A DNA stretch of 64,000 nt, taken from the NCBI GenBank assembly GCA_900317935.1, contig ONIU01000012.1, forward strand, positions 1 through 64,000, read 5' to 3'. The notes below the pieces were generated by a model. It made no database searches, was not told where the DNA came from, and saw only the letters and a list, made by a program, of their open reading frames with translations. Positions 1 to 8,921 of this stretch are shown in pieces. Within the stretch, counting starts at the first letter, position 1. Each line of letters begins with the position of its first letter. Both the position numbers and the translations under genes were made by a program. This stretch comes from an uncultured bacterium. GTDB taxonomy: Bacteria > Muiribacteriota > Ozemobacteria > Ozemobacterales > Ozemobacteraceae.

Positions 1-1611
1 AAGAAAAAGAATATGATTATAAGTTCTGTTTTCCAAATTGTTTTTCAGACTTGAAATATTATTATTACAATAATTAAAACTTACAGTACTGTATTTAAAA
101 GGAACATACAGATTGGCTCTGTCTGCAACAAGAATATATTCGTTCTTATTCGGGTAAAATTGCTCCAGATATTCTCTTGCTGCTCGAAATTCTCTATACA
201 AAGTAAGTTCTCTAACACCTAAGTTTTGTCCGGCTACAGGCCAATAAACAAGCAATATAACTACAGAAACCAAAACGAAATAGATTTTCTTTAATCTAAA
301 CATATAATAAATGCTATACAGAAAGCCTGTAGCAAAAAAGACTATTAAAGGCAAGAATATTATTCCTAATCTTGAATTGAATCTATATGTCAAATCTCCC
401 CAATAATAAGCAAATCTGATTATTGCATGAAGAAAATAGAACAAAAAAAGACCAGACCAAAACAATATTCCTTTATAATTAAGTCTCTTTCTTTTATTTG
501 CCTTTGTAAATGCCATAAAAGCAAGAAGAATCAAACCCATTATAGCAAAATAAGTTATAATCGGAATCATTCCATAAACAATATCTTCACCACTAAAAAA
601 TGAAAGTGCCTTCTTTATGTTCGTCACAAAGTGCTCCCAGGCAAAAGCAGCTTTACCAACCTCATCAACCTGCAACCCTCTGGCGTTATCTGTTAAAAGC
701 CTCAGCCATGCTACAGGAACAAAGAACAGAGGTATTAAAAATAATTTATAACTGAATTTGCGATATTCTATTTTTGGAAGCATCAGAAATACTATTGGTA
801 TTGCAGATAATAACGCCACAGATGATTCATATCTGGTTTGACTTATGAGAGGCAGCATAAGAAGCAATACTTCTGCATTTGCCGCTGTTGGTTCCTTGAT
901 GAACTTTGCCAGATACCAAAATAAAATAAGAGAAAAAAGAAGATTAAAAACTTCAAAGCCAGCAGAAGTATAGTAAAGCACCCAAAGAGGGTAAGCCGAT
1001 AAAAGAATCATTGAGCATATTCCCCAAAAACGTCCAAATCGGCTACAAACAAGGTTATATAAAATTAATAAAGAGAAATTATATAAAATTAATAAAGAGA
1101 AAAAACTAGCTAGAATATTTACTGCAAAAGCATTTTCAGGCCGATACCCGAAAGCAGAATGGAAAAAACATACTGTTAAAGGGAAAAGAGCCGGTCTTTT
1201 ATCTATTTCATAATTTATTACACTCTTAAATCCGTAATAATAATAGGTTGCAGAAGTTAAGTTTTTACATTCCCTATTTTCATATAAAGCCTGTGAAATA
1301 GAAAGCAAGTTCGTCTCATCAGCCAATATTCTGAATTCCGGCTTAGAAACCAAAACACCGCAAAGAGTCAAGGAAAAAGCCACAAGAATTGCCCATTTAT
1401 GCTTTTTACAGTAATTAAAAAATTCATTATTCCAATTCTTTGATTTTGTAGCAATAATAGCAAAGAACCAAAGAAGTATATTAGCTATTAAAATATAATA
1501 TACCCAATTAATATATAGATTTTTCATTTTTTCACTTGAAAAAGCTGAAAAACCCCAATAAAAAGACAAAATAGTAGTTATTACGGTAAGCAATATAGGA
1601 ACAAAAAACAT
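1..1611 (-). CDS. GT39-like multi-pass membrane glycosyltransferase (3' end cut by window)
   Basis: The frame is open from an ATG at 1611 to the window edge, giving 537 codons without a stop, so the C-terminus is missing. The start lies one base after the stop of the YqgF-like gene, so the two are probably co-transcribed. The protein is strongly hydrophobic with many membrane helices. After the second helix an acidic ADET motif precedes a KRPALFPLT stretch, which resembles the first periplasmic loop of ArnT/PMT (family 39) lipid-linked-sugar transferases, where an acidic residue is catalytic. By family such enzymes move a sugar from a polyprenyl-phosphate carrier onto lipid or protein outside the membrane. 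Acceptor and donor are unknown. It carries a recent in-frame 24 bp duplication (listed separately). Fold assignment is moderately sure; function is inference. Confidence 0.6.
   Translation of the reverse strand, partial: MFFVPILLTVITTILSFYWGFSAFSSEKMKNLYINWVYYILIANILLWFFAIIATKSKNWNNEFFNYCKKHKWAILVAFSLTLCGVLVSKPEFRILADETNLLSISQALYENRECKNLTSATYYYYGFKSVINYEIDKRPALFPLTVCFFHSAFGYRPENAFAVNILASFFSLLILYNFSLLILYNLVCSRFGRFWGICSMILLSAYPLWVLYYTSAGFEVFNLLFSLILFWYLAKFIKEPTAANAEVLLLMLPLISQTRYESSVALLSAIPIVFLMLPKIEYRKFSYKLFLIPLFFVPVAWLRLLTDNARGLQVDEVGKAAFAWEHFVTNIKKALSFFSGEDIVYGMIPIITYFAIMGLILLAFMAFTKANKRKRLNYKGILFWSGLFLFYFLHAIIRFAYYWGDLTYRFNSRLGIIFLPLIVFFATGFLYSIYYMFRLKKIYFVLVSVVILLVYWPVAGQNLGVRELTLYREFRAAREYLEQFYPNKNEYILVADRANLYVPFKYSTVSFNYCNNNISSLKNNLENRTYNHILFL
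1055..1102. repeat. perfect 24-bp tandem duplication inside the glycosyltransferase gene
   Basis: Bases 1055-1078 and 1079-1102 are identical 24-mers. The unit is a multiple of three, so the reading frame is kept and the protein repeats FSLLILYN twice in a predicted membrane helix. Confidence 0.95.
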
Positions 1612-1612
1612 T

Positions 1613-2065
1613 CTATTTCTCTTTTGTTAACTCTTCTACAAGATTATTCTTTTTTAAATAAGCTTCTCCAATCAATAAGGCAGCATAATCATCTATAGGT
1701 CTAGGTGGAAAAAGCATTCCCTTGGGTACAAGCTTCCATAAGCCTTTTGGAGGATTTTCTTCAAAATATCTAGAGCGAGCCATAAAAGTAGTATTTTTTT
1801 CGTCTCCAAGCTTTATATCAATATTAAGTTCTAAGCTATTAAAAAGCTTGCACAAAATACCACTCTTCGTTCCATTACCTAAAACCAGAAACTGGGGCGG
1901 ATTAGACGTATCTCTGCAATATTTGGCAAAAATTCTATGCATATCCGGCAAATAACCTATGCCAAGATCCCCATGCGTAAGGTCTAAATTTACAACAGCA
2001 TAGCCGACTTTGTCTGAACCGGGGTCAATTGCCAAAATCCATTTTTTTTCGTCAGTATTACTCAT
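1613..2065 (-). CDS. YqgF/RuvC-like RNase H-fold protein
   Basis: A protein of 150 residues. An N-terminal LAIDPGSDKVGYAV segment places an Asp at residue 14 and looks like the first beta-hairpin of the RuvC/YqgF nuclease fold. GDEKNTT at 87-93 matches the DERxTT element of YqgF, and IDDYAALLIG near 124-133 matches the C-terminal Asp-containing DxxAA helix. All three acidic positions of the family are therefore present. YqgF proteins process the 5' end of pre-16S rRNA, and RuvC resolves Holliday junctions. The sequence is more diverged than ordinary YqgF, so it may be a lineage-specific paralogue. The stop of the upstream ADP-ribosylglycohydrolase lies directly before its start, suggesting one operon. 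Confidence 0.6.
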   Translation of the reverse strand: MSNTDEKKWILAIDPGSDKVGYAVVNLDLTHGDLGIGYLPDMHRIFAKYCRDTSNPPQFLVLGNGTKSGILCKLFNSLELNIDIKLGDEKNTTFMARSRYFEENPPKGLWKLVPKGMLFPPRPIDDYAALLIGEAYLKKNNLVEELTKEK

Positions 2066-3016
2066 TTATACAGCAGATTCAGGAATAGCAATTCTATAAA
2101 TATTGCATGCAAGTAGTTTTATTTCTTCGTAATTTTCTAATTTTTCAAACCATTTTTCAGGAATAGCTGCCAAGCCGAACCAAGCACCAAACATTGCGCC
2201 AGCCATAGCTGCTATAGCATCTGAATCTCCACCGCTATTTGCTGCGCCAATAATCATATTATCAAAACGGCCTTCTGCTCTTAAAAACCAATATAAAGCA
2301 GCAGCAAAAGTATCTATACAATAGCCACTGTTACCAATATTAGCTATAGCTCTCTTAGAATCAAGCTTTAAAGAATCTTTTACAATTTTCAACTTTCTGC
2401 CCATTTCTATAGCGTAAGGCTGTGCTTTTTCTACAGCTCTGCTGCATATAAAGTCAACAGAAAATTCTTCTTTCGATAAACCCATATTTATAACAGAAGC
2501 AAAAGCAAGTGAAGTTCCTAAACATCTTGGGTCTGTATGACTTAAACGGCATGATTTATCCAAACTGGTCTTTAACATTGATGAAGATTTGCAGAAAGCC
2601 AATGCATAAGGAAGAGTCCTGCAGACAGCGTTGCTTCCAGCAGACATTAAACCTGAAGTTTCCCAAGTTGCACCAGCAGCCAGCTTTCTACAAGCTGTTA
2701 TAACAGTATTTCCAGGGAAACGCCACTCTGAACGTTTTTTCTGCGAATGAGACCAGTCAATGAATTTTCGTTCTAAGTCTTTAATAGAAAAACAGCCACA
2801 TTCAGAAAGACTTCTCGCCACTAGTAGCATTAATTGTGTTTCATCTGAATATTGACCTGGCTGCAAATGGGCTAAGGGGTGCGATCTCGCTGCTTTGGTA
2901 TAATATTTTACAATTTCTTCCCCTTCATCAGGATATCGCACAACATCTTCAATAGGTGCAGCTAAAGCATCACCTATTGCATAGCCAAGCATGCTGGCCT
3001 GAAACTTATCAATCAT
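2066..3016 (-). CDS. ADP-ribosylglycohydrolase family protein
   Basis: A protein of 316 residues, the usual size for the DraG/ARH family. The family hallmarks are visible: GYAIGDALAAPIE at 11-23, the metal-binding SDET at 57-60, and the second metal site GGDSD at 262-266 followed by an Ala/Gly-rich helix. These proteins bind two Mg or Mn ions and remove ADP-ribose from proteins or from ADP-ribosylated metabolites. The start overlaps the end of the metallo-beta-lactamase/cNMP gene by 8 bp, so translation is probably coupled and the pair may work together in nucleotide signalling. The substrate is unknown; there is no ADP-ribosyltransferase in the window. Confidence 0.85.
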   Translation of the reverse strand: MIDKFQASMLGYAIGDALAAPIEDVVRYPDEGEEIVKYYTKAARSHPLAHLQPGQYSDETQLMLLVARSLSECGCFSIKDLERKFIDWSHSQKKRSEWRFPGNTVITACRKLAAGATWETSGLMSAGSNAVCRTLPYALAFCKSSSMLKTSLDKSCRLSHTDPRCLGTSLAFASVINMGLSKEEFSVDFICSRAVEKAQPYAIEMGRKLKIVKDSLKLDSKRAIANIGNSGYCIDTFAAALYWFLRAEGRFDNMIIGAANSGGDSDAIAAMAGAMFGAWFGLAAIPEKWFEKLENYEEIKLLACNIYRIAIPESAV

Positions 3017-5201
3017 TGCTGCCTACCTTACCATCTTTGCTAATAATTGAATCTCGCAAACGAACTTCTTTTAAATTAAGAAATACACCGGGATTCTTTT
3101 CCAAAAAATGGTAAAATTCAAAAATATCTATTGTGTAAACAACAGAATCTTCTAAAGCCTTATAAGAAAAACGTTGCCCACCTCTTCTCATATCACCGTA
3201 TATCTTGAAGAGAAAACTTCCGCGCCCACCAGTAGCAATTTCTTTATTATCACGGCAAAGTGCAACAGTTCCACTGTCAACCAAATAGAACTTGCTCCTG
3301 ACTCTTCCCTGATGAGCAAATATAGTTCCTGCTTCAATATGCTCACGACTCATAATACCTTGTAAATGAGTCCTCTGAGTTGGAGAGAGATATTTTAATA
3401 CAGGTGTATCATCGAAAAGTTGCCAAGTATCAAATTCTCTATTCAAAGCAACTACTTTCATTCTGCGGGCAACTTCTGTTCCTCTGATAAAATACAGGAA
3501 ATCGTATTTGTCCATTGTCAAAACACGCATTTCTGATTCTGCAATTACATTAGCGTTTCTCGGCTTATTCAAAATCATGGAAGTTTCGCCAATATAGTCA
3601 TTATTACTATATACTTTAAACACTTCTCCATTGCGTTCTACACGTGCTCTGCCGCTGACTATCATAAAGAATCTATCGCCAATTGCGCCTTCTTTAATAA
3701 GATAATCACCTGGTTTGTAATGCTCAACTTTTACTAGAGTCAAAAATTCTCTAGCTTTATCAATAGACAAATCCGAGAACAAATCAATATGACTGAGAAC
3801 ATCTAAGTATTCAAGAGCTTCATTTGTTGGTGGTGGAGCAACTGGAATTACTAAAGACGATTCTCTGCCATCTGGTGCCTTTTTCAAACCTGAATCTTTA
3901 GGAATTTTTGTATCGCTGAGATGCATCAGATACAATCGTTTTTTAACAGATTCTGGTAAATTAATAAGATTCTGCATAGGTGTATGCAGAGGAGGCATAC
4001 CAGCTTCATGGAATATTACAGTATGATGCCATGGGAAATTCTGAAGCTCTATCATACGGAAACGATTGATATCGCCGCGTTCATAAAGCTTTTTAAAAAT
4101 AGCTGGATCATACATAGAATCCGATGAATTAACAAAGCTTTTTCCTTGGAAATATACTTCAAAACCTATTGTAGGAATAGAATGAAGAGTATAGAAAAAT
4201 CTGAATTCGCCACCATTAATTCTTATTGGAACCTGAAGATTAATCGGATGGAAATTAAACAGACTCATAAATGAACTGCGATTCAAACCGGTTAATGGCT
4301 GATACTTTCTGATAAAGCTTTCCATAATAGTTTCAGTCGTATAAAGATTAATCTTCTTTTCTTCTAATAATTTCTGAAGAATACCAGAATCGTGATCTGC
4401 ATGGCAATGGCTGAGAATACAATCGTCGATAAGTCTTGGATTTATATCCATAGTTCTGAGCCATTTTGTAGAATCTACAGGTGGGTCAACAAGTATCCCG
4501 CGCTTATTTATCCACAGGATAAAACCACTGGTCAATTCTTTTGTATCAAATCCTGAGCCGGAACCAATTACAGTCAAACCGAACAGAGGTGGCTCAAAAG
4601 GTTTTGTTGACTCAATATCTGGAACATTTGCGCCAAAAGATATATCTAGTGGAATTTCAGCTAAAACTTCTTTTCCATCAACAACTTTAAGAATATCTTT
4701 AGTGCGTTCCAGAGCCATGTTACCAAACGGAACTCTGTTGTTCGGACCCCATGGAACAGGAATAATCATATCAGCTAATTCCGCTTTGCGTTTTCCAGAA
4801 AGACCATCTGCACGCAAATATTCCATTTCAGCACGTAAATTAGGTATTAAATCTCTATTGATACCATAAGGGTATTCTCTTACAAGATTAATAACTTCTG
4901 GACCTAATAAGGCTTCTCTAACTACATGCTGGCAGGTTTTTAACTGATGATCAAAACCGATAATACGAACAGGTCTTCTTTTTATAAAGAAATTGAAATA
5001 AGTCGGGAACTCAAAATCTGCAAGAGAAACACCCCGTTCAACAGAGAAAATTTTGTTAGGAACAACAAATGTATCAGGAACTTCGCCCAATACATTCATA
5101 GTATCTTTAATTGTTTCTGGAGGTGCACCAACTTGAAGACAACCACATGGAGTCTTTACGAGGAACCCGCCTCTAGATAATTCAATTACTTCTAAAGACA
5201 T
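3009..5201 (-). CDS. metallo-beta-lactamase fold protein with two C-terminal cyclic-nucleotide-binding domains
   Basis: A protein of 730 residues. The middle holds a metallo-beta-lactamase domain with the zinc motif HCHADHD at 265-271. The C-terminal third holds two cNMP-binding domains. The first (around 465-590) has clear FFMIVSGRARV and GETSMIL elements, the phosphate-binding-cassette region. The second (around 595-715) has FYLVDSGTVAL and is more degenerate. No transmembrane segment or effector DNA-binding domain is seen, so it is probably a cytoplasmic hydrolase controlled by a cyclic nucleotide. The N-terminal 200 residues are unassigned. It is the first gene of a compact operon with the ADP-ribosylglycohydrolase and YqgF-like genes. 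A GGTGG sequence just before the ATG may serve as ribosome-binding site. Confidence 0.75.
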   Translation of the reverse strand: MSLEVIELSRGGFLVKTPCGCLQVGAPPETIKDTMNVLGEVPDTFVVPNKIFSVERGVSLADFEFPTYFNFFIKRRPVRIIGFDHQLKTCQHVVREALLGPEVINLVREYPYGINRDLIPNLRAEMEYLRADGLSGKRKAELADMIIPVPWGPNNRVPFGNMALERTKDILKVVDGKEVLAEIPLDISFGANVPDIESTKPFEPPLFGLTVIGSGSGFDTKELTSGFILWINKRGILVDPPVDSTKWLRTMDINPRLIDDCILSHCHADHDSGILQKLLEEKKINLYTTETIMESFIRKYQPLTGLNRSSFMSLFNFHPINLQVPIRINGGEFRFFYTLHSIPTIGFEVYFQGKSFVNSSDSMYDPAIFKKLYERGDINRFRMIELQNFPWHHTVIFHEAGMPPLHTPMQNLINLPESVKKRLYLMHLSDTKIPKDSGLKKAPDGRESSLVIPVAPPPTNEALEYLDVLSHIDLFSDLSIDKAREFLTLVKVEHYKPGDYLIKEGAIGDRFFMIVSGRARVERNGEVFKVYSNNDYIGETSMILNKPRNANVIAESEMRVLTMDKYDFLYFIRGTEVARRMKVVALNREFDTWQLFDDTPVLKYLSPTQRTHLQGIMSREHIEAGTIFAHQGRVRSKFYLVDSGTVALCRDNKEIATGGRGSFLFKIYGDMRRGGQRFSYKALEDSVVYTIDIFEFYHFLEKNPGVFLNLKEVRLRDSIISKDGKVGSND

Positions 5202-5282
5202 ACGCCACCGCCTAATAAGTCTCTATTAAAAGATAATCAAAACTAAGGAAATATGCAAGAAATTTATGTACAAATAGCAAGA

Positions 5283-5312
5283 TTGCAAGCAATAATATTC
5301 ATATGATAAAAT
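5283..5312 (+). promoter_or_regulatory. putative promoter placing the start at the ATG (leaderless)
   Basis: A TTGCAA -35 box (5283-5288), an 18 bp spacer and a TAAAAT -10 box (5307-5312) end seven bases before the ATG at 5320. No Shine-Dalgarno sequence is present, so the mRNA could begin at or next to the start codon. Confidence 0.45.
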
Positions 5313-5319
5313 ATAAGCC

Positions 5320-5913
5320 ATGCCAGACGAAAAAACATCAAACAATCAAGAGAAAAAAAATACTGCTAATCCTAGCTTAGAGGCTGATTCCAACAACAAC
5401 TCGGAATCGGCAGAAAATAATAGTCAAGACGAAAAAGAACCCACTCTAGCAGAAGATTACGAAGCGCTGAAGAATATGAATCTGCTGAAAAACACCATGA
5501 TTAGAATGCAGTATGGCAGATATCCAAATAAAAAAATAGAAAGTATTCTTCAAAGAAGAATGGATTTAGATGCTTCTCAATATCAGGGACCTCAAATTGT
5601 CAGAATGATTATTACTATAATGGCAATGTTTTTCTTCTGCACTTTTACTTACGTTATTATTTGGCTTATAACCAGCCGCTTAAATCTATATGGAATCAGA
5701 GAAACAGCTTCAATGGTTTTATCTACGCTATTCTTAGGCAGTTGTGGTTTTGCACTTTTTAATTACATCTCTGTTCCTGATGAAAAAAAACTTAAAGAAG
5801 CAATTAAAAATAGAATGGCAGAAATAGAAAAGGAATTGAATTCTGGCACAAACGAAAATGACAAAAATAACCCTGAAAAACAAAGTAAAACAGATAATAA
5901 CAATACTAAATGA
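5320..5913 (+). CDS. two-helix membrane protein of unknown function
   Basis: A protein of 197 residues that I do not recognise. It has a disordered, Asn/Glu/Ser-rich N-terminus of about 45 residues, a basic stretch with a YPNKKIESILQRR helix, two membrane helices at roughly 93-118 and 130-150, and a charged C-terminal tail. It runs 56 bp into the start of endonuclease III in another frame, so the two genes are translationally linked. There is no Shine-Dalgarno site; a promoter box sits seven bases upstream (listed). Composition is normal for the window. Confidence 0.65.
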   Translation: MPDEKTSNNQEKKNTANPSLEADSNNNSESAENNSQDEKEPTLAEDYEALKNMNLLKNTMIRMQYGRYPNKKIESILQRRMDLDASQYQGPQIVRMIITIMAMFFFCTFTYVIIWLITSRLNLYGIRETASMVLSTLFLGSCGFALFNYISVPDEKKLKEAIKNRMAEIEKELNSGTNENDKNNPEKQSKTDNNNTK

Positions 5914-6502
5914 AAAATATCCCGAACCTAAGTGCGCTTTAGAACACATAACACCATGGCAGTTGCTTGTTGCAACTATTCTTTCAGCGCAATGCACAGA
6001 TAAACGGGTTAATATGATTACACCTGCTTTATTTAAAAAGTTCCCAACTATAGAATCTTTTGCAGAAGCAGATATAAAAGAACTAGAGAAATATATTCAC
6101 TCAGCCGGTTTTTATCACAATAAAGCCAAAAACATAATCAACTGTGCAACAGAATTATTAAATCAATACAATGGGGTATTACCGCAGACAATTGATGAGC
6201 TGACAAAATTACCTGGAGTAGGAAGAAAAACAGCCAACGTATTATTAGGAAATGCTTTTGGTATAAATGAAGGAATAGTTGTCGATACTCATGTTTCCAG
6301 ATTGTCTCAAAAAATAGGATTAACCACAAACACAGATCCGGAAAAGATTGAAAAAGATTTAATGAAAATAGTAGAGAAAAAACACTGGACCGATTTTTCT
6401 CACTGGCTGATTTTACATGGAAGGGAAACCTGTATAGCAAGACGACCCAAATGCGAAAACTGTATCATCTCAGCCCAATGCGATAGTTTTAAAACTAATT
6501 AG
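5858..6502 (+). CDS. nth: endonuclease III (DNA glycosylase / AP lyase)
   Basis: A protein of 214 residues, normal for Nth. The helix-hairpin-helix LPGVGRKTA spans 118-126 with catalytic Lys124, and the second catalytic residue Asp143 is in VVDTHVSR. The C-terminal iron-sulfur loop is intact with Cys192-x6-Cys199-x2-Cys202-x5-Cys208. The enzyme removes oxidised pyrimidines and nicks the abasic site in base excision repair. The chosen ATG lies inside the upstream membrane-protein gene; the conserved region begins about 20 residues later, so a slightly later start cannot be excluded. A bidirectional terminator follows. Confidence 0.95.
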   Translation: MTKITLKNKVKQIITILNEKYPEPKCALEHITPWQLLVATILSAQCTDKRVNMITPALFKKFPTIESFAEADIKELEKYIHSAGFYHNKAKNIINCATELLNQYNGVLPQTIDELTKLPGVGRKTANVLLGNAFGINEGIVVDTHVSRLSQKIGLTTNTDPEKIEKDLMKIVEKKHWTDFSHWLILHGRETCIARRPKCENCIISAQCDSFKTN

Positions 6503-6551
6503 TTTTTATTGTAGTTAGTTTCGAAAACCAAATACAATAACAACTAAAAAT

Positions 6552-6584
6552 AAAAAAACCTCGCATTATTGCGAGGTTTTTTAT
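6552..6584. terminator. bidirectional intrinsic terminator between nth and rplL
   Basis: The stem AAAAAACCTCGC / GCGAGGTTTTTT closes on a six-base loop, with A-run and T-run on opposite sides. It therefore serves both convergent genes. Confidence 0.9.
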
Positions 6585-6598
6585 TAGCTAAATATGAA

Positions 6599-6961
6599 TT
6601 ACTTCAAAGTTACCTTAGCACCGGCATCTTCAAGTTTCTTCTTCATAGCTTCAGCATCAGCCTTAGTGAGGCCTTCCTTAACAGTCTTTGGAACGCTGTC
6701 AACAAGTTCTTTTGCTTCTTTGAGACCAAGGCCAGTCAATTCGCGAACAGCCTTGATAACGTTAATCTTGTTAGTACCATTGCTTTCAAGGATAACATCG
6801 AATTCATCCTTTTCAGCAGCAGCAGCAGCTGGACCAGCAGCAGCAACCATAACAGGTGCATTTGCAGTAACATCAAATTTTTCTTCGATAGCTTTAACTA
6901 AATCAGAAAGTTCAAGAACGGTCATCTTTTCGATGGCTTCAAGAATCTGGTCTTTATTCAT
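6599..6961 (-). CDS. rplL: 50S ribosomal protein L7/L12
   Basis: A protein of 120 residues with the standard L12 layout: an N-terminal dimerisation helix ([13 protein letters not shown]), an Ala/Pro hinge near 38-50, and the C-terminal factor-binding domain with [15 protein letters not shown] and a final GAKVTLK. It forms the ribosomal stalk that recruits GTPase factors, bound through L10. It is the last gene of the secE-nusG-rplKAJL operon. A clear ribosome-binding site (AAGGAG) precedes the ATG. Confidence 0.98.
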   Translation of the reverse strand: MNKDQILEAIEKMTVLELSDLVKAIEEKFDVTANAPVMVAAAGPAAAAAEKDEFDVILESNGTNKINVIKAVRELTGLGLKEAKELVDSVPKTVKEGLTKADAEAMKKKLEDAGAKVTLK

Positions 6962-7005
6962 TTTAAAATCTCCTTATAAATAAGTGTTAGTAGAGAAATA
7001 ATAAA

Positions 7006-7524
7006 TTATGCAGCGGGAGCTTCGGCTGGTGCAGCGCCTTCTTCTCTCTTTTTGCGAAGAGCGTCGATAACACATGCAAACTTGCGGATTGGACCCTGAA
7101 CTGCAGAAGCAAGCATTGTATACAATTCTTTCTTGCCAGGTATTTTGGACAATGCAGTGAGTTTTGCTACATCAAGAACTTCACCATCCATAAAACCAGC
7201 TTTGAAAGTGAATTTCTTAGCCTTATCAGCAAAAGCAAACAAAGCTTTTACTGGAGCGATTGGATCTTCATAGCCAAAAGTAACAGCGGTGTTACCCTTA
7301 ACTGACTTTTCCAATTCAGCCATTGGTGTATCATGAAAAGCGCGGCAGAGGAGAGTATTCTTTACAACGCGGATTTCAGAACCAGTTTCACGAACTGCTT
7401 TTCTGAGAGCGGTCATATCAGAAACTTGAACGCCTTCACAGTTAGCCAATACGACTACCTGAGCTTTACCGATTTTTTCCTGAAATTCTTTTACGTAAGC
7501 TTCTTTTTTGGATAAATCTTTCAT
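7006..7524 (-). CDS. rplJ: 50S ribosomal protein L10
   Basis: A protein of 172 residues matching L10 along its length: the N-terminal KEAYVKEFQEKI RNA-binding part, NTLLCRAF, GNTAVTFGYEDP and a C-terminal helix for L12 docking. It anchors L12 dimers to the 23S rRNA. It is preceded by an unusually strong GGAGGAGGTG ribosome-binding site and by a structured L10 leader with a terminator-like stem, so expression is probably autoregulated by the L10-L12 complex. Confidence 0.98.
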   Translation of the reverse strand: MKDLSKKEAYVKEFQEKIGKAQVVVLANCEGVQVSDMTALRKAVRETGSEIRVVKNTLLCRAFHDTPMAELEKSVKGNTAVTFGYEDPIAPVKALFAFADKAKKFTFKAGFMDGEVLDVAKLTALSKIPGKKELYTMLASAVQGPIRKFACVIDALRKKREEGAAPAEAPAA

Positions 7525-7688
7525 GTCTTCACCTCCTCCTTCGTGAGGAATAAAAAACCGTTTTCGGCACGAGACCGAAAACGGTTTGATATCAATATAT
7601 CTAACGATTTTCTAGTCTCGGCAGGGAGGTTCTTAAAGAACCAATTATCAAGACCTGCGGTCTTAGACCAGTTATGTCAAAGACAAAA
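7525..7688 (-). promoter_or_regulatory. L10 leader RNA with attenuator-like terminator stem
   Basis: The rplA-rplJ gap is transcribed as leader RNA. It has a kinked set of short helices around 7600-7680, as in L10-leader autoregulatory RNAs. Downstream is a 13 bp stem (7555-7567 with 7575-7587) with a seven-base loop and a T-run, placed just before the Shine-Dalgarno. By analogy with known L10 leaders, bound L10-L12 represses rplJL, here possibly by premature termination. The gene context and strong stem are seen; the mechanism is inferred. Confidence 0.8.
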
Positions 7689-8396
7689 TCACTTATCAGA
7701 TTCGGTCTTTGCTTCGCTTAAATCTAGATCGTAACCAGGACCCATAGTAGAGCTGAGGGTTACACCCTTGATGTAAGTACCTTTTGCTCCAGATGGCTTA
7801 GCTTTATTAATCGCTTGAAAGAAGGCTAGGAAATTTTCTTTGAGCTTTTTGGCTTCAAATGAAGCTTTTCCTATAGATGAATGAATGATACCTGCTTTTT
7901 CAACACGATACTGAAGTTTACCAGCTTTTAATTCGCCAATAACTTTAGCAACATCCATAGTAACAGTACCAACTTTTGGGTTTGGCATTAAGTTACGTGG
8001 ACCAAGGATTCTACCTAACTTACCAACATATCTCATCATGTCGGGTGTTGCTACTGCGGCATCAAAATCAGTCCAGCCTCCTTCTATTTTGGCTACTAAA
8101 TCTTCTGAGCCAACGAAGTCTGCTCCAGCTGCCTGTGCTTCCTGTGCTTTAGGACCAACGGCAAATACAACTACACGAGTAGTTTTACCAGTTCCGTGTG
8201 GCAATACACAGCTACCGCGCAACTGCTGATCTGCATATTTTGGATCAAGACCAGTGCGAACGGCTACATCGACAGATTCGTCGAACTTAGCGGTGGCAGT
8301 CTTTTTAACTCTTTCAAAAGCTTCGTCCAATGGATATAATTTAAGATGGACTAAGTCTTTCTTTGCTTCGTTAAATCTTTTAGAGTGTTTCGGCAT
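7689..8396 (-). CDS. rplA: 50S ribosomal protein L1
   Basis: A protein of 235 residues, full length for L1. Diagnostic stretches are [13 protein letters not shown], the VLPHGTGKT loop, [15 protein letters not shown] and [10 protein letters not shown] near the C-terminus. It binds 23S rRNA at the L1 stalk and by family also represses its own rplK-rplA mRNA. It is 53 bp downstream of rplK and preceded by an AGGAGG ribosome-binding site. Confidence 0.98.
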   Translation of the reverse strand: MPKHSKRFNEAKKDLVHLKLYPLDEAFERVKKTATAKFDESVDVAVRTGLDPKYADQQLRGSCVLPHGTGKTTRVVVFAVGPKAQEAQAAGADFVGSEDLVAKIEGGWTDFDAAVATPDMMRYVGKLGRILGPRNLMPNPKVGTVTMDVAKVIGELKAGKLQYRVEKAGIIHSSIGKASFEAKKLKENFLAFFQAINKAKPSGAKGTYIKGVTLSSTMGPGYDLDLSEAKTESDK

Positions 8397-8449
8397 AATT
8401 TTCTTCCTCCTTTCTTTGAGGATGCGTTACTTTACCATAAAGTAAGTAA

Positions 8450-8875
8450 TTAGTCAACTACTTCCATACCCATGCTGCGAGCTGTGCCCTTAACAACATT
8501 CATTGCTGCTTCCAAAGATGCTGCAGTGAGATCTGGCATTTTCTTTTCAGCAATTTCTTTAATCTGGGCCATAGTGACCTTACCGACTTTATTGCGACCA
8601 GGTGTCTGGTTGCCTTTTGCGATACCAGCTGCTTTCTTAAGTAAGAATGCTACAGGCGGAGTTTTGGTGATGAAGGTGTAAGATCTGTCTGCATAAACAG
8701 AAATTTCAACCGGAATTATTGCATCGCCTTCTTTTGCCGTCTTATAGTTGAAGTTCTTACAAAAGTCCATGATGTTAACACCATGCTGACCAAGAGCTGG
8801 ACCAACTGGAGGAGCCGGATTTGCTTTACCGGCAGGAATCTGTAATTTTACAACAGCTACTAATTTCTTGGCCAT
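8450..8875 (-). CDS. rplK: 50S ribosomal protein L11
   Basis: A protein of 141 residues. It has the Pro-rich N-terminal domain ([20 protein letters not shown]) and the RNA-binding C-terminal domain with [10 protein letters not shown] at the end. It binds the GTPase-associated centre of 23S rRNA. It sits in the conserved nusG-rplK-rplA order. Confidence 0.98.
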   Translation of the reverse strand: MAKKLVAVVKLQIPAGKANPAPPVGPALGQHGVNIMDFCKNFNYKTAKEGDAIIPVEISVYADRSYTFITKTPPVAFLLKKAAGIAKGNQTPGRNKVGKVTMAQIKEIAEKKMPDLTAASLEAAMNVVKGTARSMGMEVVD

Positions 8876-8921
8876 AATATTTAAAACTCCTTAACTAAGA
8901 ACGATGTCTTCTTGTATAAAA

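Noticed and set aside
6594-6983. Frames antisense to rplL
   Set aside because: They mirror the highly biased codons of the ribosomal gene.
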